This document shows positions 26,257-35,974 of a DNA stretch of 42,436 bases, one piece after another; the first letter of the stretch is position 1; each line of letters begins with the position of its first letter. This DNA is from Xanthomonas axonopodis. Lineage in GTDB: Bacteria > Pseudomonadota > Gammaproteobacteria > Xanthomonadales > Xanthomonadaceae. The notes below the pieces were generated by a model. It ran no database searches, had not been told where the DNA came from, and saw only the letters and a program-made list of their open reading frames with translations. A program made the position numbers and the translations under genes. The stretch is from assembly GCF_001304695.1 (NCBI RefSeq), contig NZ_JFAQ01000061.1, forward strand, positions 1 to 42,436. The letters run 5' to 3'.

Positions 26257-26790
26257 TCAGCGCGCCGACTGCGGCACGCGTCGTAGCTGCGAGACGTCGT
26301 AGCCCATCGCCGCGATGCGTTGCACGGCCTGCTGATAATCGGCATCCGAGACCTGCGGGGTGCGCGCCATGTACCAGACGTAGTCGCGCTTGCTGCGCGC
26401 CACGATGGTCTGCGTGTACCCCGCATCCCGCCAGGCAATCACGTACTCGGCCTTGAACGGCCAGAAGCACTGCATGCGCCAGAGCGCGCCATTGCCCTCC
26501 TTCGCCACCTGCCCGATCGGATGCATCGACTTGAGCGGCGCCTGGAAGCTGCCCTTGCGAAAGGTGAAGGTGGTCTGGATGCGGCCATCCGGTCGCAGCG
26601 CGTAGCTTTCCACCGCGTCGTAGGCGCTGCGCTCCGGGCGGGTGGGAATATGTGCGATGACGTACCAGTCGCCCATGAAGCGCGGTACATCGACGCTGTC
26701 TGCGCGGGGTAGGGCGGCACGCGCCTCGCTCCCACTTGCACTCCCGTAGACCGCTGAGGTCAGCAACAACAGCATCGAACCACCTCGCAT
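26257..26790 (-). CDS. lipocalin (Blc-like)
   Basis: A 177-residue secreted lipocalin, which binds lipids or other hydrophobic molecules in the envelope. The signal sequence is MRGGSMLLLLTSAVYGSASG, without a clear lipobox, so it is probably periplasmic rather than a lipoprotein. The lipocalin motif GxW is FMGDWYVIAHIPTRPE; YALRPDGRIQTTFTF and GALWRMQCFWPFKAEYVIAW are the following strands, and RSKRDYVWYMARTP is the third conserved region. ATG at 26790 is preceded by GGAGG at 6 bases; upstream in-frame ATG at 26859 adds an unlikely N-terminus. Monocistronic. Confidence 0.88.
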   Translation of the reverse strand: MRGGSMLLLLTSAVYGSASGSEARAALPRADSVDVPRFMGDWYVIAHIPTRPERSAYDAVESYALRPDGRIQTTFTFRKGSFQAPLKSMHPIGQVAKEGNGALWRMQCFWPFKAEYVIAWRDAGYTQTIVARSKRDYVWYMARTPQVSDADYQQAVQRIAAMGYDVSQLRRVPQSAR

Positions 26791-27132
26791 GGCAACCTCC
26801 GCCTGAAAGAATCCGTAGACAGGCCTACGGCGCTGCAGTGGGTCTGGATGCAACCCCATGCGATGCAGTTCCGGACTGGGCGCACGCTGGCTCTTGCCAG
26901 TGGGATGACGGTAACGTCCGGTACGTCACAGCGGTGTTCAAGCGCCACGCCGACGGCTTGCGCATGCCAGGAAACGCGATCACCGCGCGGTGAGCGCCAG
27001 GTCGACGATCAGCCGCAGCGACGCTTACGACGCGCGCTGGATGCGCAGCGGTAACAGGACGTGTCGTTCAGCGACGGCGGTCGCGCCATGACGGGCTGGC
27101 TGGAGTCCAGGCAGGCGGTTGCCCAACAGCAC

Positions 27133-28167
27133 TCACCAAGGCGATACCGCCTCTTCCCCATACGGATAAATCGTTGCGATCGTTCCATCTGCAGCATGCT
27201 CCAGCGGTGCCATCTTGATGCTGCGCAGATGCGTCTGGCCGCCGGAGAGTACGCTGTCGTGATAGAACAAATACCACTGCTCATGGAACAAGCAGATGGA
27301 ATGATGCGTGGTCCAGCCGACCACCGGTGCGAGCAGCACGCCTAGGTAGGTAAACGGGCCATAGGGCGAGTCGCTGGTGGCGTAGCAGATCTGGTGGGTG
27401 TCGCCGGTGGAATACGACAGGTAATACCGCCCGGCGTGTTGGTGGACCCAGGGACCTTCGAAGAAGCGGCGGGCATGGTCGTCTGCGTGCAGCGGGGCGC
27501 CGTGTTCGTCGAGGATGACGACTTCGCGGCTGGGTTCGGCCAGTTCGATCATGTGCGCGTGCAGGCGCGCCACGCGTGGACCGAGGGCGGGTGCGTCGCC
27601 CACCGGTTCCTGATGCGTCTGCGCATAGGCATTGTCGCGATAGTGCTGCAGCTGGCCGCCCCAGATGCCGCCGAAGTACAGGTAATGCGCGCCGTCGTCG
27701 GCGGCGAGCACGGCTGGGTCGATCGAGTATGTCCCGGCGATGGGCTGCGGCTCGGGGACGAACGGGCCTTCCGGGCGATCACCCACCGCCACGCCGATCT
27801 GGAACATGCCATCGGCGCGTTTTGCGGGGAAGTACAGATAGGTCTTGCCGCTGCGTTGTGCCGCATCCGGTGCCCACATCTGCCGCTGCGCCCAGGGGAC
27901 ATCGCGCACATGCAGCACTTGCCCGAGATCTTCCACCACCGCACCCGGGTGCGCCATGCGCAGCACGTGGTAGTCGGCCATGTCGAAATGCGAGCCGTCG
28001 TCGCTGAAGGCCACGCCGGCATCGAGGTCGTGCGAGGGATAGATATACAACGCACCGTCAAATACATGTGCGGACGGGTCGGCGCTGTAGAGGTGGGTCA
28101 CCAGCGGTGCGGAAATGGCGGTGCGCGCCAGCGCCTGCAGATTAGCGGCTTGCAGTTCATCGGACAT
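27133..28167 (-). CDS. glycoside hydrolase family 43 (beta-xylosidase / arabinofuranosidase type)
   Basis: A 344-residue enzyme without signal peptide, so cytoplasmic, expected to remove xylose or arabinose from imported oligosaccharides. The GH43 catalytic triad fits: base D30 in YSADPSAHVF, pKa modulator D150 in YSIDPAVL, and acid E237 in FFEGPWVH. RQMWAPDA and GQLQHY add to the five-blade propeller pattern. Its start is 32 bases after the stop of the GPH transporter, and both follow the xylan-type TonB receptor on the same strand, so all three form an operon. GH43 covers both activities, so specificity is open. This gene is intact. Confidence 0.9.
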   Translation of the reverse strand: MSDELQAANLQALARTAISAPLVTHLYSADPSAHVFDGALYIYPSHDLDAGVAFSDDGSHFDMADYHVLRMAHPGAVVEDLGQVLHVRDVPWAQRQMWAPDAAQRSGKTYLYFPAKRADGMFQIGVAVGDRPEGPFVPEPQPIAGTYSIDPAVLAADDGAHYLYFGGIWGGQLQHYRDNAYAQTHQEPVGDAPALGPRVARLHAHMIELAEPSREVVILDEHGAPLHADDHARRFFEGPWVHQHAGRYYLSYSTGDTHQICYATSDSPYGPFTYLGVLLAPVVGWTTHHSICLFHEQWYLFYHDSVLSGGQTHLRSIKMAPLEHAADGTIATIYPYGEEAVSPW

Positions 28168-28199
28168 GCCCGTACCTGTGCATGAAGTGGGAGGGGAGG

Positions 28200-29687
28200 T
28201 CAGACAGTGGCGAGCGGGGCGGCATGTCGGCGCACGCCCAGTTCGTGTTCGATGCGCGTTTCCAGCGCTTTGTCGATTTCGTACAGCGCCAGCAATGCGG
28301 TGCCGAGCAGGAACGGAAGCGAGGCGTACACGCTGATGGCCAGGCGAATGCCGTTGGTGACCGCTGCGCTTTGCTGCGGTAGCGCGGCGTCATAGCCATA
28401 AAACGCCAGGATGCCGGCGACCAGCGCGCCGCCTACGCTCAGCCCGATCTTCAAGCCGCACAACATCGCCGAGAAGATGATCGCGGTGGCGCGGCGGTGG
28501 TTCTTCCACTCCGAGTAATCGGCCACATCGGCGATCATCGCCCACAGCAACGGGATGGTGATGCCGTAGAAAAAGCCGTGCAACAGGTAGGAGGCGAACA
28601 CCCAGCCGATCGCATCCGGCGGATAGACATAGAACGCCAGCAAAAACAGGGTGGAAATCAGCAGCGCGCCACCGAACACATTGCGCTTGCCATAGCGGTC
28701 GGCCAGGCGTTTGGAAAAGCCGATGCCCACGATCATCGCCAGGATGCCGCCGGCGCTGAAGACGCTAAATGCGGAGGTCGGTGCGTCCTGTGGCCAGTGC
28801 AACGCGCTCATGCCGGCGCCAGTCAGTACGCTGTTGATGCCGGCGATGAAGCGGTTGAAGCCTGCGTGGTCGAGAAACTGCGTCAACGCATTCGCGTCGA
28901 GGTAGTACTTGAAGTAGTAGATGTACATCCCGCCCTTCATCGCCAGATTGATGAAGACCAGGATGGTGAGCGCCAGCATCACCAGCCAGGGTTTGTTGCG
29001 GACCAGATCGGTCAGATCCTGGCGTACGCTGTTGCGTTTTTCGCTGATCGGCAGCACCCGCTCGCGCGTGGTGAAAAAGGTGATCAAAAAGCACAAGGTG
29101 CCGACCGCAGCGAACAGCGCCATGGTGTTGCGAAAGCCCTGCGCCTTGTCGCCATTGCCCAGGATCAGGACCAACGGCAGCAACAGCACCTGGATGATGA
29201 ACTGCGCAAAGGTCACCGCCAGAAAGCGATACGCCGACAAGCTGTTGCGCTGCTCCATGCTGCCGGTAAGCACGCCGCTCAAGGCCGAATACGGCAGGTT
29301 GTTGGCCACGTACACCAGCATCAGCAAGGTGTAGGTGGCAAAGGCGTAGGCGATCTTGCCCTGCTCGCCGAGCGAGGGCGTATTGAAGGCGGCCAGCGAC
29401 AACGCCCCGAAGGGCAGCGCCGTCCACAGGATCCACGGGCGGAACTTGCCCCAGCGGGTGCGGGTGCGATCGGCCAGGATACCGATGACCGGCGTAAACA
29501 CGAACGCGCCCAGCATGCCGACCACAAAGATCAAGGTCGCTGCCACGCTTGCAGGAATGCGGAACACATCGGTGTAGAAGAACGCCAGGAAGGTGACCAG
29601 CGTCTGGAAGATCAGATTGGCGGCCAGGTCGCCCAGGCTGTAGCCGATTTTTTCGCGCAAGGAGAGCTGCTGTGACCGATCGTTCAT
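28200..29687 (-). CDS. GPH-family sugar:cation symporter
   Basis: A 495-residue inner-membrane transporter of the glycoside-pentoside-hexuronide family (MelB/XynP/XylP-like), carrying xylo- or arabino-oligosaccharides with Na+ or H+. Twelve helices are predicted. Signatures: LREKIGYSLGDLAANLIFQ at the start, GILADRTRTRWGKFRPWILW after helix 2, and ADVADYSEWKNHRRATAIIFS in the second half, as in GPH proteins. The open frame continues upstream for 450 codons opposite other genes; ATG at 29687 is the real start since homology begins there, though no good ribosome site precedes it. Between receptor and GH43 in the xylan operon. Confidence 0.9.
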   Translation of the reverse strand: MNDRSQQLSLREKIGYSLGDLAANLIFQTLVTFLAFFYTDVFRIPASVAATLIFVVGMLGAFVFTPVIGILADRTRTRWGKFRPWILWTALPFGALSLAAFNTPSLGEQGKIAYAFATYTLLMLVYVANNLPYSALSGVLTGSMEQRNSLSAYRFLAVTFAQFIIQVLLLPLVLILGNGDKAQGFRNTMALFAAVGTLCFLITFFTTRERVLPISEKRNSVRQDLTDLVRNKPWLVMLALTILVFINLAMKGGMYIYYFKYYLDANALTQFLDHAGFNRFIAGINSVLTGAGMSALHWPQDAPTSAFSVFSAGGILAMIVGIGFSKRLADRYGKRNVFGGALLISTLFLLAFYVYPPDAIGWVFASYLLHGFFYGITIPLLWAMIADVADYSEWKNHRRATAIIFSAMLCGLKIGLSVGGALVAGILAFYGYDAALPQQSAAVTNGIRLAISVYASLPFLLGTALLALYEIDKALETRIEHELGVRRHAAPLATV

Positions 29688-29739
29688 CAGGTGGGGTGGA
29701 CTCGAAGAATGCTGCGGAAAACGCCGCGGCGCGCATTGC

Positions 29740-29777
29740 GTCACCGGTCGCCGCTGGGAAGAACGGCGACCGATGAC
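29740..29777. repeat. long hairpin between receptor and GPH transporter genes
   Basis: Arms of 14 bases, GTCACCGGTCGCCG (29740-29753) and CGGCGACCGATGAC (29764-29777), with one mismatch and a 10-base loop. It begins 8 bases after the receptor stop codon. No T-run. Such a hairpin may protect the receptor message or lower read-through into the transporter gene. Confidence 0.6.
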
Positions 29778-29785
29778 GACAACAC

Positions 29786-32710
29786 TCAAAAGGTACCGCG
29801 GATGCCGAGCATGACGGTGCGCCCGGGCTCGTACAGGTCGTAGGTGGCGTTGGGCCAGGCGAAGGTCGTGCGCAACGGCTCGTTGGTGATGTTGGTGACG
29901 TTGAGCGTGATCTGCGGCTTGGACGGCAGCCAATCCAGTGCGTAGCTCGCCGACATATCGAGCTGGCCGCGCGCGTCGGCGTTGAGGCGCGCATACGGAA
30001 TGCCGTTCTGGTTGGCGCCAGAGATCACCATGTCGTCGTTCCAGGTGTAGGACAGGCGGATCGAGGCCGCATCCTTTTCCCAGTAGACGGTGCCGTTCCA
30101 GAGGTTGGGCGCGACACCGCCGGCCACCGCCGGCACGCCTTCGCCTTCGGACTGCTGGTTGACGTGGGTGTAGTTGAGGCTGAAGCCCAGGCCGTCGAAC
30201 AGCTTGTCCAGCGGCTGGACCCAGATGGCCTCGATGCCGCGGATATTGAGCACGCCATCGGCATTGACCTGCGTCTGCACATCCACGGTGGCTGCATTGG
30301 GGCCGCCGCGCTGGGCCAGGCCGGCCTGCTGGATCGGCAACAGGGTGTCGTAGTTCACGCCCAGGTCGTTGAACGGAATGCGGCGGATGCCGTTGACGGT
30401 GAAGCCGGTGATGCGCTTGTTGAACAGGGTCAGGCCCACATAGCCTTCGCCGCCGGTGTACCACTCGCCGCCGAAATCCACATTGGTCGACAGATACGGC
30501 TTGAGGTTCGGATTGCCCTGCGTGGCGGTCTGCGCCGAGGGATCGCTGAAGTTGGTGTTGGGCAGCATCGCGCTGGGATCGGGGCGGGTCAGCGTGCGCG
30601 AGCTGGACAGGCGCAAGACCGCCTTGTCGGCCACGTCCCAGGCTACGTTGAACGAGGGCAGGGTTTCCTTGTAATCCGAATCCAGCACCTGCACGCTGCG
30701 CACGCCATTGATGGTGACCGGGCCGGTAATGGTCTGGTCGGTGGTCACGTAGCGCACGCCGGCGTTGAAGCGCATGGTGCGGTTCCAGACATCGGCTTCC
30801 GCATTGGTCTCGAGGTAGAAGCCCAGATTTTTTTCGCGGATGCCGCCGGTCGAAGCGCCGGTGTTGGCCGAATTGCTCTCCGGTGCGGCGTCGCGCAGCG
30901 CGTAGTAGTTGGTGTCGGCCAGGAAGCGGGAGAAGTCGGCAGAGATGAAGCCATCTGGGCCGGGTTTCAGATAGCTGGCCAGGGCCGAGTTCGGGATCGC
31001 CGAGCCGGCGCCGCCATTGCACACGTTGCCGCGGCATACCACCTGTTCCCAGGCGGTGCTGTTGTCGAAGCCGCGGATGGTGCGCTCGGCCATGTCGTAG
31101 GACGCGCCGATCTTGACGTTGCGCCTGTCCTCGCCGAACTGCAGATCGGCGCGCGCGCCACGCGTTTCGGTCTGGCGCTTCTCGTTCTGGATATTGACCC
31201 GGCCGCCCGTCCAGCCCCAGCCCAGATTGGGGTCGTTGAGATCGAGCGGGCTGGTGATGCTGGGGCGGTCGCCGCCTTCGTTGCGGTAATCCACGGTGGT
31301 GAGCGGCGAGGTGACCAGGATGCTGGGCGATTCGCGCGCCAGCCAGCTACGCGTGGCATTGGCCTGCACATTGAGCTTGATGTTCTGCTCGGCGCCAAAC
31401 AGCAGTTCCGCACCGGGATTGACGCTCCAGAACTTCACCTTTTCATGGTACGGGCGCGCTTCCAAGAAGTACTGCGCGTTGGCGAAGGTGGCGCTGGTCA
31501 CCACGTTGTTCTGATCCAGCTGCATCCCGAGCGGGATCATGTTGCCGTTGCGGCCGATCAGATTCATGCTGATCCGCTCGGTGGTGCGCTCGGCTTCGGA
31601 GTACAGCGTGTCCAGATAAAAATGCATGTTGTCGGAAGGGCGCCATTCCAGCGACATCACCGACGCATCGCGGTCGCGATCGCCACTCATGTAGACGCTG
31701 CGGCCCAGACGCGGGATCAGCGCGTCGCTGATCTGGTCGATGCTCAGGCCCGGGTTGCGCGCCAGCAGCCAGGCCGCGTCGATGGTTTCGCCGGTGGTCA
31801 GGCCGCTGCCGGCAGTGGCGGGCACCGTGTCGGGAATGCGCCAGTTGCCGCCGCCATTGACGTTGCACGCCGCCGGTTGGTTGGTGGCTGGCGTCGCTGC
31901 CGGCGGTGCGAGGCCGCACTGGGTATAGGTGAGGCCGGGGTTGGTCCAGCCCACGCTCTCGAAACCGCGCACGCCGAGCTTGCTGCGCACCGAAGCCACG
32001 CCAAACAGTGCGCCGAAGGTGCCTGCTTCATTGGTCCAGCTGCCCATGAAGGCGCCGCGTGGGGTGGTTTTTTCGCTGGTGCTGTTCCAGTCGGCTTGCG
32101 CTTGATAGGTGAAGTGCACGCCAGGGCGGTCGAACGGGCGCGCGCTGCGCATGTCCACCACGCCGGAAACGCCGCCTTCGAGCATGCTCGCGGTAGGTGT
32201 CTTGCTCACCGTGAGCTGGGTGAAGAATTCGGTGGGGAACAGATTCAGATCGACTTCGCGGTTCTGGTTCTGCGCATTCAGGCCGATCGAGGCGGTGGCG
32301 ATGCTGGCGCCGTTGAGCGTGGTCTTGGTGAAGCTGGTGCCCAGGCCGCGGATGGCGATATTGAGACCTTCGCCATTGACGTCGCGCGCCAGCTGCACGC
32401 CGGGAATCCGGTTGAGCGACTCGGCGATATTCATGTCCGGAAACTTGCCGATGTCCTCGGCAAACACCGTGTCGGCAAAGCCGACCGAATCGCGCTTGGC
32501 GTCGGTGGAGAACTGGATGCTGCGTCGGTAGCCGGACACGGTGACGGTATCCAGCTGGGTCACCGCATCAGCATTGCCGGCGGTAGATGGCGGGGTTTGC
32601 GCCGTGCCCTGGGCATCGGCGGACTGTGCCCAGGCGGCGGTGCCGGACATGCCCAGCAGGATGGATCCCAACGCGCAGGACAACGCGGTTCGTGCGTAGC
32701 TGTTCTTCAC
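29786..32710 (-). CDS. TonB-dependent receptor of the xylan locus
   Basis: A 974-residue outer-membrane receptor for xylan fragments (inferred from context). Signal peptide TALSCALGSILLGMSGTAAWAQ, then a TonB-box-like VTVSGYR. Plug domain FAEDIGKFPDMNIAESLNRIPGVQ and IRGLGTSFTKTTLNG, as in the carbohydrate receptor class typical of Xanthomonas and Caulobacter. The barrel contains SFNVAWDVADKAVLRLSSSRTLTRPD and ends LGIRGTF with terminal phenylalanine. The start is GTG at 32710 after AAGGGA, since the signal peptide begins there; an upstream ATG at 32818 adds non-homologous residues. A LacI-type palindrome lies 122 bases upstream. Confidence 0.92.
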   Translation of the reverse strand: MKNSYARTALSCALGSILLGMSGTAAWAQSADAQGTAQTPPSTAGNADAVTQLDTVTVSGYRRSIQFSTDAKRDSVGFADTVFAEDIGKFPDMNIAESLNRIPGVQLARDVNGEGLNIAIRGLGTSFTKTTLNGASIATASIGLNAQNQNREVDLNLFPTEFFTQLTVSKTPTASMLEGGVSGVVDMRSARPFDRPGVHFTYQAQADWNSTSEKTTPRGAFMGSWTNEAGTFGALFGVASVRSKLGVRGFESVGWTNPGLTYTQCGLAPPAATPATNQPAACNVNGGGNWRIPDTVPATAGSGLTTGETIDAAWLLARNPGLSIDQISDALIPRLGRSVYMSGDRDRDASVMSLEWRPSDNMHFYLDTLYSEAERTTERISMNLIGRNGNMIPLGMQLDQNNVVTSATFANAQYFLEARPYHEKVKFWSVNPGAELLFGAEQNIKLNVQANATRSWLARESPSILVTSPLTTVDYRNEGGDRPSITSPLDLNDPNLGWGWTGGRVNIQNEKRQTETRGARADLQFGEDRRNVKIGASYDMAERTIRGFDNSTAWEQVVCRGNVCNGGAGSAIPNSALASYLKPGPDGFISADFSRFLADTNYYALRDAAPESNSANTGASTGGIREKNLGFYLETNAEADVWNRTMRFNAGVRYVTTDQTITGPVTINGVRSVQVLDSDYKETLPSFNVAWDVADKAVLRLSSSRTLTRPDPSAMLPNTNFSDPSAQTATQGNPNLKPYLSTNVDFGGEWYTGGEGYVGLTLFNKRITGFTVNGIRRIPFNDLGVNYDTLLPIQQAGLAQRGGPNAATVDVQTQVNADGVLNIRGIEAIWVQPLDKLFDGLGFSLNYTHVNQQSEGEGVPAVAGGVAPNLWNGTVYWEKDAASIRLSYTWNDDMVISGANQNGIPYARLNADARGQLDMSASYALDWLPSKPQITLNVTNITNEPLRTTFAWPNATYDLYEPGRTVMLGIRGTF

Positions 32711-32831
32711 CGTAATCCCTTCCCTAACAGGTAGCAGATGTCCCACGCATCGCCCCTGCGCAGGGAGTGCCGCTGCCGTTGCGCGGCGCGACGATGGTGC
32801 GATGGGGAAGACGGACAATCAATGCCTTCGA

Positions 32832-32845
32832 TGTTAGCGCTAACA
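32832..32845. promoter_or_regulatory. LacI-type operator of the xylan receptor promoter
   Basis: TGTTAGCGCTAACA, a perfect 14-base palindrome, 122 bases before the receptor start. It matches the xylan-box type (TGGTAGCGCTAACA as I recall it) described for the X. campestris xylan regulon. The cognate LacI-family regulator is not in this window next to it. Confidence 0.7.
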
Positions 32846-32991
32846 AATTCGTAACATCACGCTGCAGGGCAGCATAGATGCCTGGACGCGCCGGCATGCC
32901 GCGGGCCAACCCACGTCATGGCGCCAGACTGGCTTGCGTACGGTGGCGCAGTGCTGCACTGCGCGATGGATTTATCGCGATGCCGTGGTAA

Positions 32992-33005
32992 TGGTAGCGC
33001 TATCA
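32992..33005. promoter_or_regulatory. LacI-type operator of the MFS-xylanase operon
   Basis: TGGTAGCGCTATCA, a 14-base palindrome with one mismatched pair, 163 bases before the MFS start on the other side of the divergent region. Shares TRGTAGCGCT-type core with the box at 32832. No other feature is seen in this 457-base gap. Confidence 0.65.
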
Positions 33006-33167
33006 TCCTCGGCGCAAGGCCACCTTCGTGCAGGTGCAGTGGTCGATGAATCGAACCGAAGAACGCGGCGGCGAAGGACCCGGCCGGCACCTGACAGGTG
33101 CACGCACGCACCACATCAGCCACCCCGTGCAAGCCGGCGCGCTGGTGCGCCTGTACAGGCAACGCGC

Positions 33168-34483
33168 ATGAGCGACGTGCCCACCGCGGCGCCTGGAACG
33201 GCATCGGCAAGGCTCGGCCGGGTGCGCTGGCGGGTCTGCGCCTTGCTGCTGGCCGCCACCACCATCAACTACGTGGACCGCCAGGTCTTGGGCGTGCTGG
33301 CGCCGTTCCTGCAGACGCAGATCGGTTGGAACGAAATCCAGTACGGCTATATCGTCAGCGCGTTCCAGGCAGCGTATGCGCTGGGCTTGCTGTGCAGCGG
33401 TGCGGTGATCGACCGCTTCGGCCGCGGCTCGGCTATGCGCTGGCGATCGGGCTCTGGAGCCTGGTGGCGAGGGGGCATGCCCTGGCTACCAGCGTGGTGG
33501 GGTTTGCGATTGCGCGGTTTTTCCTGGGCCTGGGCGAATCGGGCAATTTTCCTGCAGCGCTCAAGACGGTGGCCGAATGGTTCCCGCGCCGTGAGCGTGC
33601 GTTGGCCACCGGCATTTTCAATTCGGGCTCCAATATCGGGGCCATTGTTGCGCCGTTGCTGGTGCCGTTGATTGCCACCGCCTGGGGCTGGCAGGCGGCG
33701 TTCCTGTTCACCAGCGTGCTCAGTGCCACCTGGTTGGCGGTGTTGTGGTGGTTCAGCTATCACCCGCCGGAGCAACAACCCCAGTTGTCTGCCGCAGAAC
33801 TGGCGCATATCCGCAGCGATGCGCATGAGCCGGTGCAGCGCCGGCTGTCGTGGTTACAGGTGCTGCGGCATCGGCAAGCCTGGGCGTTTGTGCTGGGCAA
33901 GTTCATCACCGACCCGATCTGGTGGTTCTTCCTGTTCTGGCTGCCGAAGTTCCTGCACGCCGAATATGGCTTGAGCCTGCTGCAATTGGGCGTGCCCCTG
34001 ATCGTGATCTTCGTGCTGGCCGACATCGGCAGCATTGCCGGTGGTTGGGTGGCCGGGCGTTTCATCGCGCGTGGCTGGAGCGTCAATCGCGCATGCAAGA
34101 CCGCAATGCTGATCTGCGCCATTTCGGTGGTGCCCATCGTCTTTGCCGCGCGCGCCGACAACCTGTGGCTGGCGGTTGCGCTGATCGGGCTGGCCACCGC
34201 CGCACATCAGGGCTGGTCGGCGAATCTGTTTACGCTGCCTTCGGACATGTTTCCACGCCACGCGGTTGCCACCGTGGTGGGCATCGGCGGCTTTGCCGGT
34301 GCGGTGGGCGGGATGTTGATCGCCAGCTTCATTGGCTTCCTGTTGCAAGCCACCGGCAGCTATGTGCCGGTGTTTCTGATGGCAGGCTCTGCCTACCTGC
34401 TGGCGTTGGCCGTCGTGCACACGCTGGCGCCGTGGCTGGAGCCGGCGCAGTTGCCTGCCGGTCCAGCGCCGACATCGTCCTAA
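33168..34483 (+). pseudogene. MFS hexuronate transporter (ExuT-like), frameshifted
   Basis: Inner-membrane MFS transporter, probably for glucuronate or methyl-glucuronoxylan products. The N-terminal frame starts at ATG 33168 and reads INYVDRQVLGVLAPFLQTQIGW to VIDRFGRG; at about 33422-33427 the frame changes and continues GYALAIGLWSLVARGHA through 12 predicted helices to the stop at 34481-34483. One missing base explains the break (GGC CGC CGG CTC expected, one C fewer seen). Restored length would be 438 residues. The motif NYVDRQVLG and FPRRERALATGIFNSGSNIGA fit the hexuronate/ACS family. First gene of the rightward xylan operon. Confidence 0.88.
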
Positions 34484-34492
34484 GGTGAGCTT

Positions 34493-35484
34493 ATGCACAT
34501 GCGCGCAGTAACACTGGGCTTGTTGATGGCGGCGGGCATGCCCGCGGCAGCACATGCGGCACCGCTCGCAGCGATGGCGTCCAAGTTCCTCGGAAGCGCG
34601 TATGGCGCGCAGCAGGCGCCGGAATTTGCGCACTACTGGAACAAGCTCACCCCGGAAAATGGCGGCAAATGGGGCAGCGTGGAGGCTGTACGCGACCAGA
34701 TGACTGGAGCACGCTGGATGCCGCCTACAGGTTCGCCCAGGCCAATCAGATGCCGTTTCAGATGCATGTCATGGTGTGGGGCAACCAGCAGCCGGAATGG
34801 ATCAAGACCTTGCGGCCGGCCGAGCAGCGCCGCGAGATCGAGCAATGGTTTGCCGCCGTTGCGCAGCGTTACCTGGATATCGCGCTGCTGGAGGTGGTGA
34901 ACGAGCCGCTCAACGACCCGCCAAGCAAGGCCGATACTGGCGGCGGCAATTATCTACAGGCGCTGGGGGGCAACGGCGACAGCGGCTGGGAATGGGTGCT
35001 GCAATCGTTTCGGCTTGCGCGCCAGTATTTTCCGCACACCAAGTTGATGATCAACGACTACAGCATCACAAACAGCGCGCAGGCAACGCAGAAGTATTTG
35101 CAGATCTTGCGGCTGCTGCAGCGTGAGAACCTGGTCGATGCCATCGGCGTGCAGGAGCATGCCTTTGAGATCACGTCGGAGGTGGCGATGTCGGTGCATC
35201 GCGACAATCTGGATGCGTTGGCCGCCACCGGCCTGCCGATCTACATCACCGAGTTCGATCTGGACGGCCCGAGCGATGCGCGGCAGCTGGCCGACTACAA
35301 GCGTGTGTTTCTGGTGTTCTGGGAACATCCGGCAGTACACGGCATCACCTTGTGGGGCTTTCGGCCCGGCTTGTGGCGCGACAAGGAAGCTGCGTATCTG
35401 ATCCGCGCCGACGGCACCGAACGTCCCGTGCTCACGTGGCTGCGCGATTACGTTGCTGCCCATCCCGGTACAACTGCGCCATGA
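34493..35484 (+). pseudogene. GH10 endo-xylanase, frameshifted
   Basis: Secreted endo-1,4-beta-xylanase, N-terminal signal peptide (GLLMAAGMPAAAHA). The first frame runs to DQMT, then a one-base loss at 34703 (ATGAACTGG expected from the paralog's QMNW, ATGACTGG found) shifts to DWSTLDAAYRFA. Both catalytic glutamates remain in the DNA: acid/base in VVNEPL (codon 34903) and nucleophile in YITEFDLDG (codon 35251). Restored, it has 330 residues. It starts 9 bases after the MFS stop with an AAGGTGAG site, so both belong to one operon. Paralog at 35975 is intact, so xylanase function may be partly kept. Confidence 0.88.
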
Positions 35485-35550
35485 CAATTGCTGATGCTTG
35501 CCATGCTCACAGACATTTGCGCGGTGTCCTGACCTTATGCCGATGCCCTC

Positions 35551-35860
35551 ACTTCAGCGTGGCGGCCGCCTGCATCGTGTGGCAAGTCGTCGCGCTGATC
35601 GGGCCGGCTACTGCCGCATACCAGGGCCGGTCGGCGCATCTTTTTATGCTGCGTTTTGACCTGCCTGCCTGTCATGCAGCTGCAACAGTCTTCGGCATCG
35701 CTGCTGCAGTGGGCGGCATGGTGATCGCACTGCTCATTGGTTTCGTTTTGCAGGCCATGGGCAGCTACATTTCGACATTTTTCCAAGGTGGGTGCGGCCT
35801 ACATTACTGCCGCTGGCGGTGGTGCACCGCCTGGTGCCACGACACAGCCGGTGCGCGTGG
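35551..35860 (+). pseudogene. degenerate copy of the MFS transporter C-terminus
   Basis: Translation gives VVALIGPATAAYQGRSAHLF, AVGGMVIALLIGFVLQAMGSY, and in another frame LLPLAVVHRLVP, matching the last 90 residues of the MFS gene at 33168 (VALIGLATAAHQGWSANLF, AVGGMLIASFIGFLLQATGSY, LLALAVVHTLAP). Several frame changes show it is an old remnant. It sits just before the second GH10 gene exactly as the full MFS precedes the first, so an MFS-GH10 unit was duplicated. Confidence 0.8.
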
Positions 35861-35974
35861 AGCAACTGACCTATACGCGGTTTCAGGTGTCTGCGCACGT
35901 TGGCGTCGATCGGACGCACGCCAGCGCACCCGTCCTTTCCGTGACTGCTTTGCTCACTTATCGAGGATGCAAAC

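Noticed and set aside
29688-31037. 450-codon in-frame extension upstream of the GPH transporter
   Set aside because: Lies opposite or within the receptor in another frame; transporter homology begins at MNDRSQQ.
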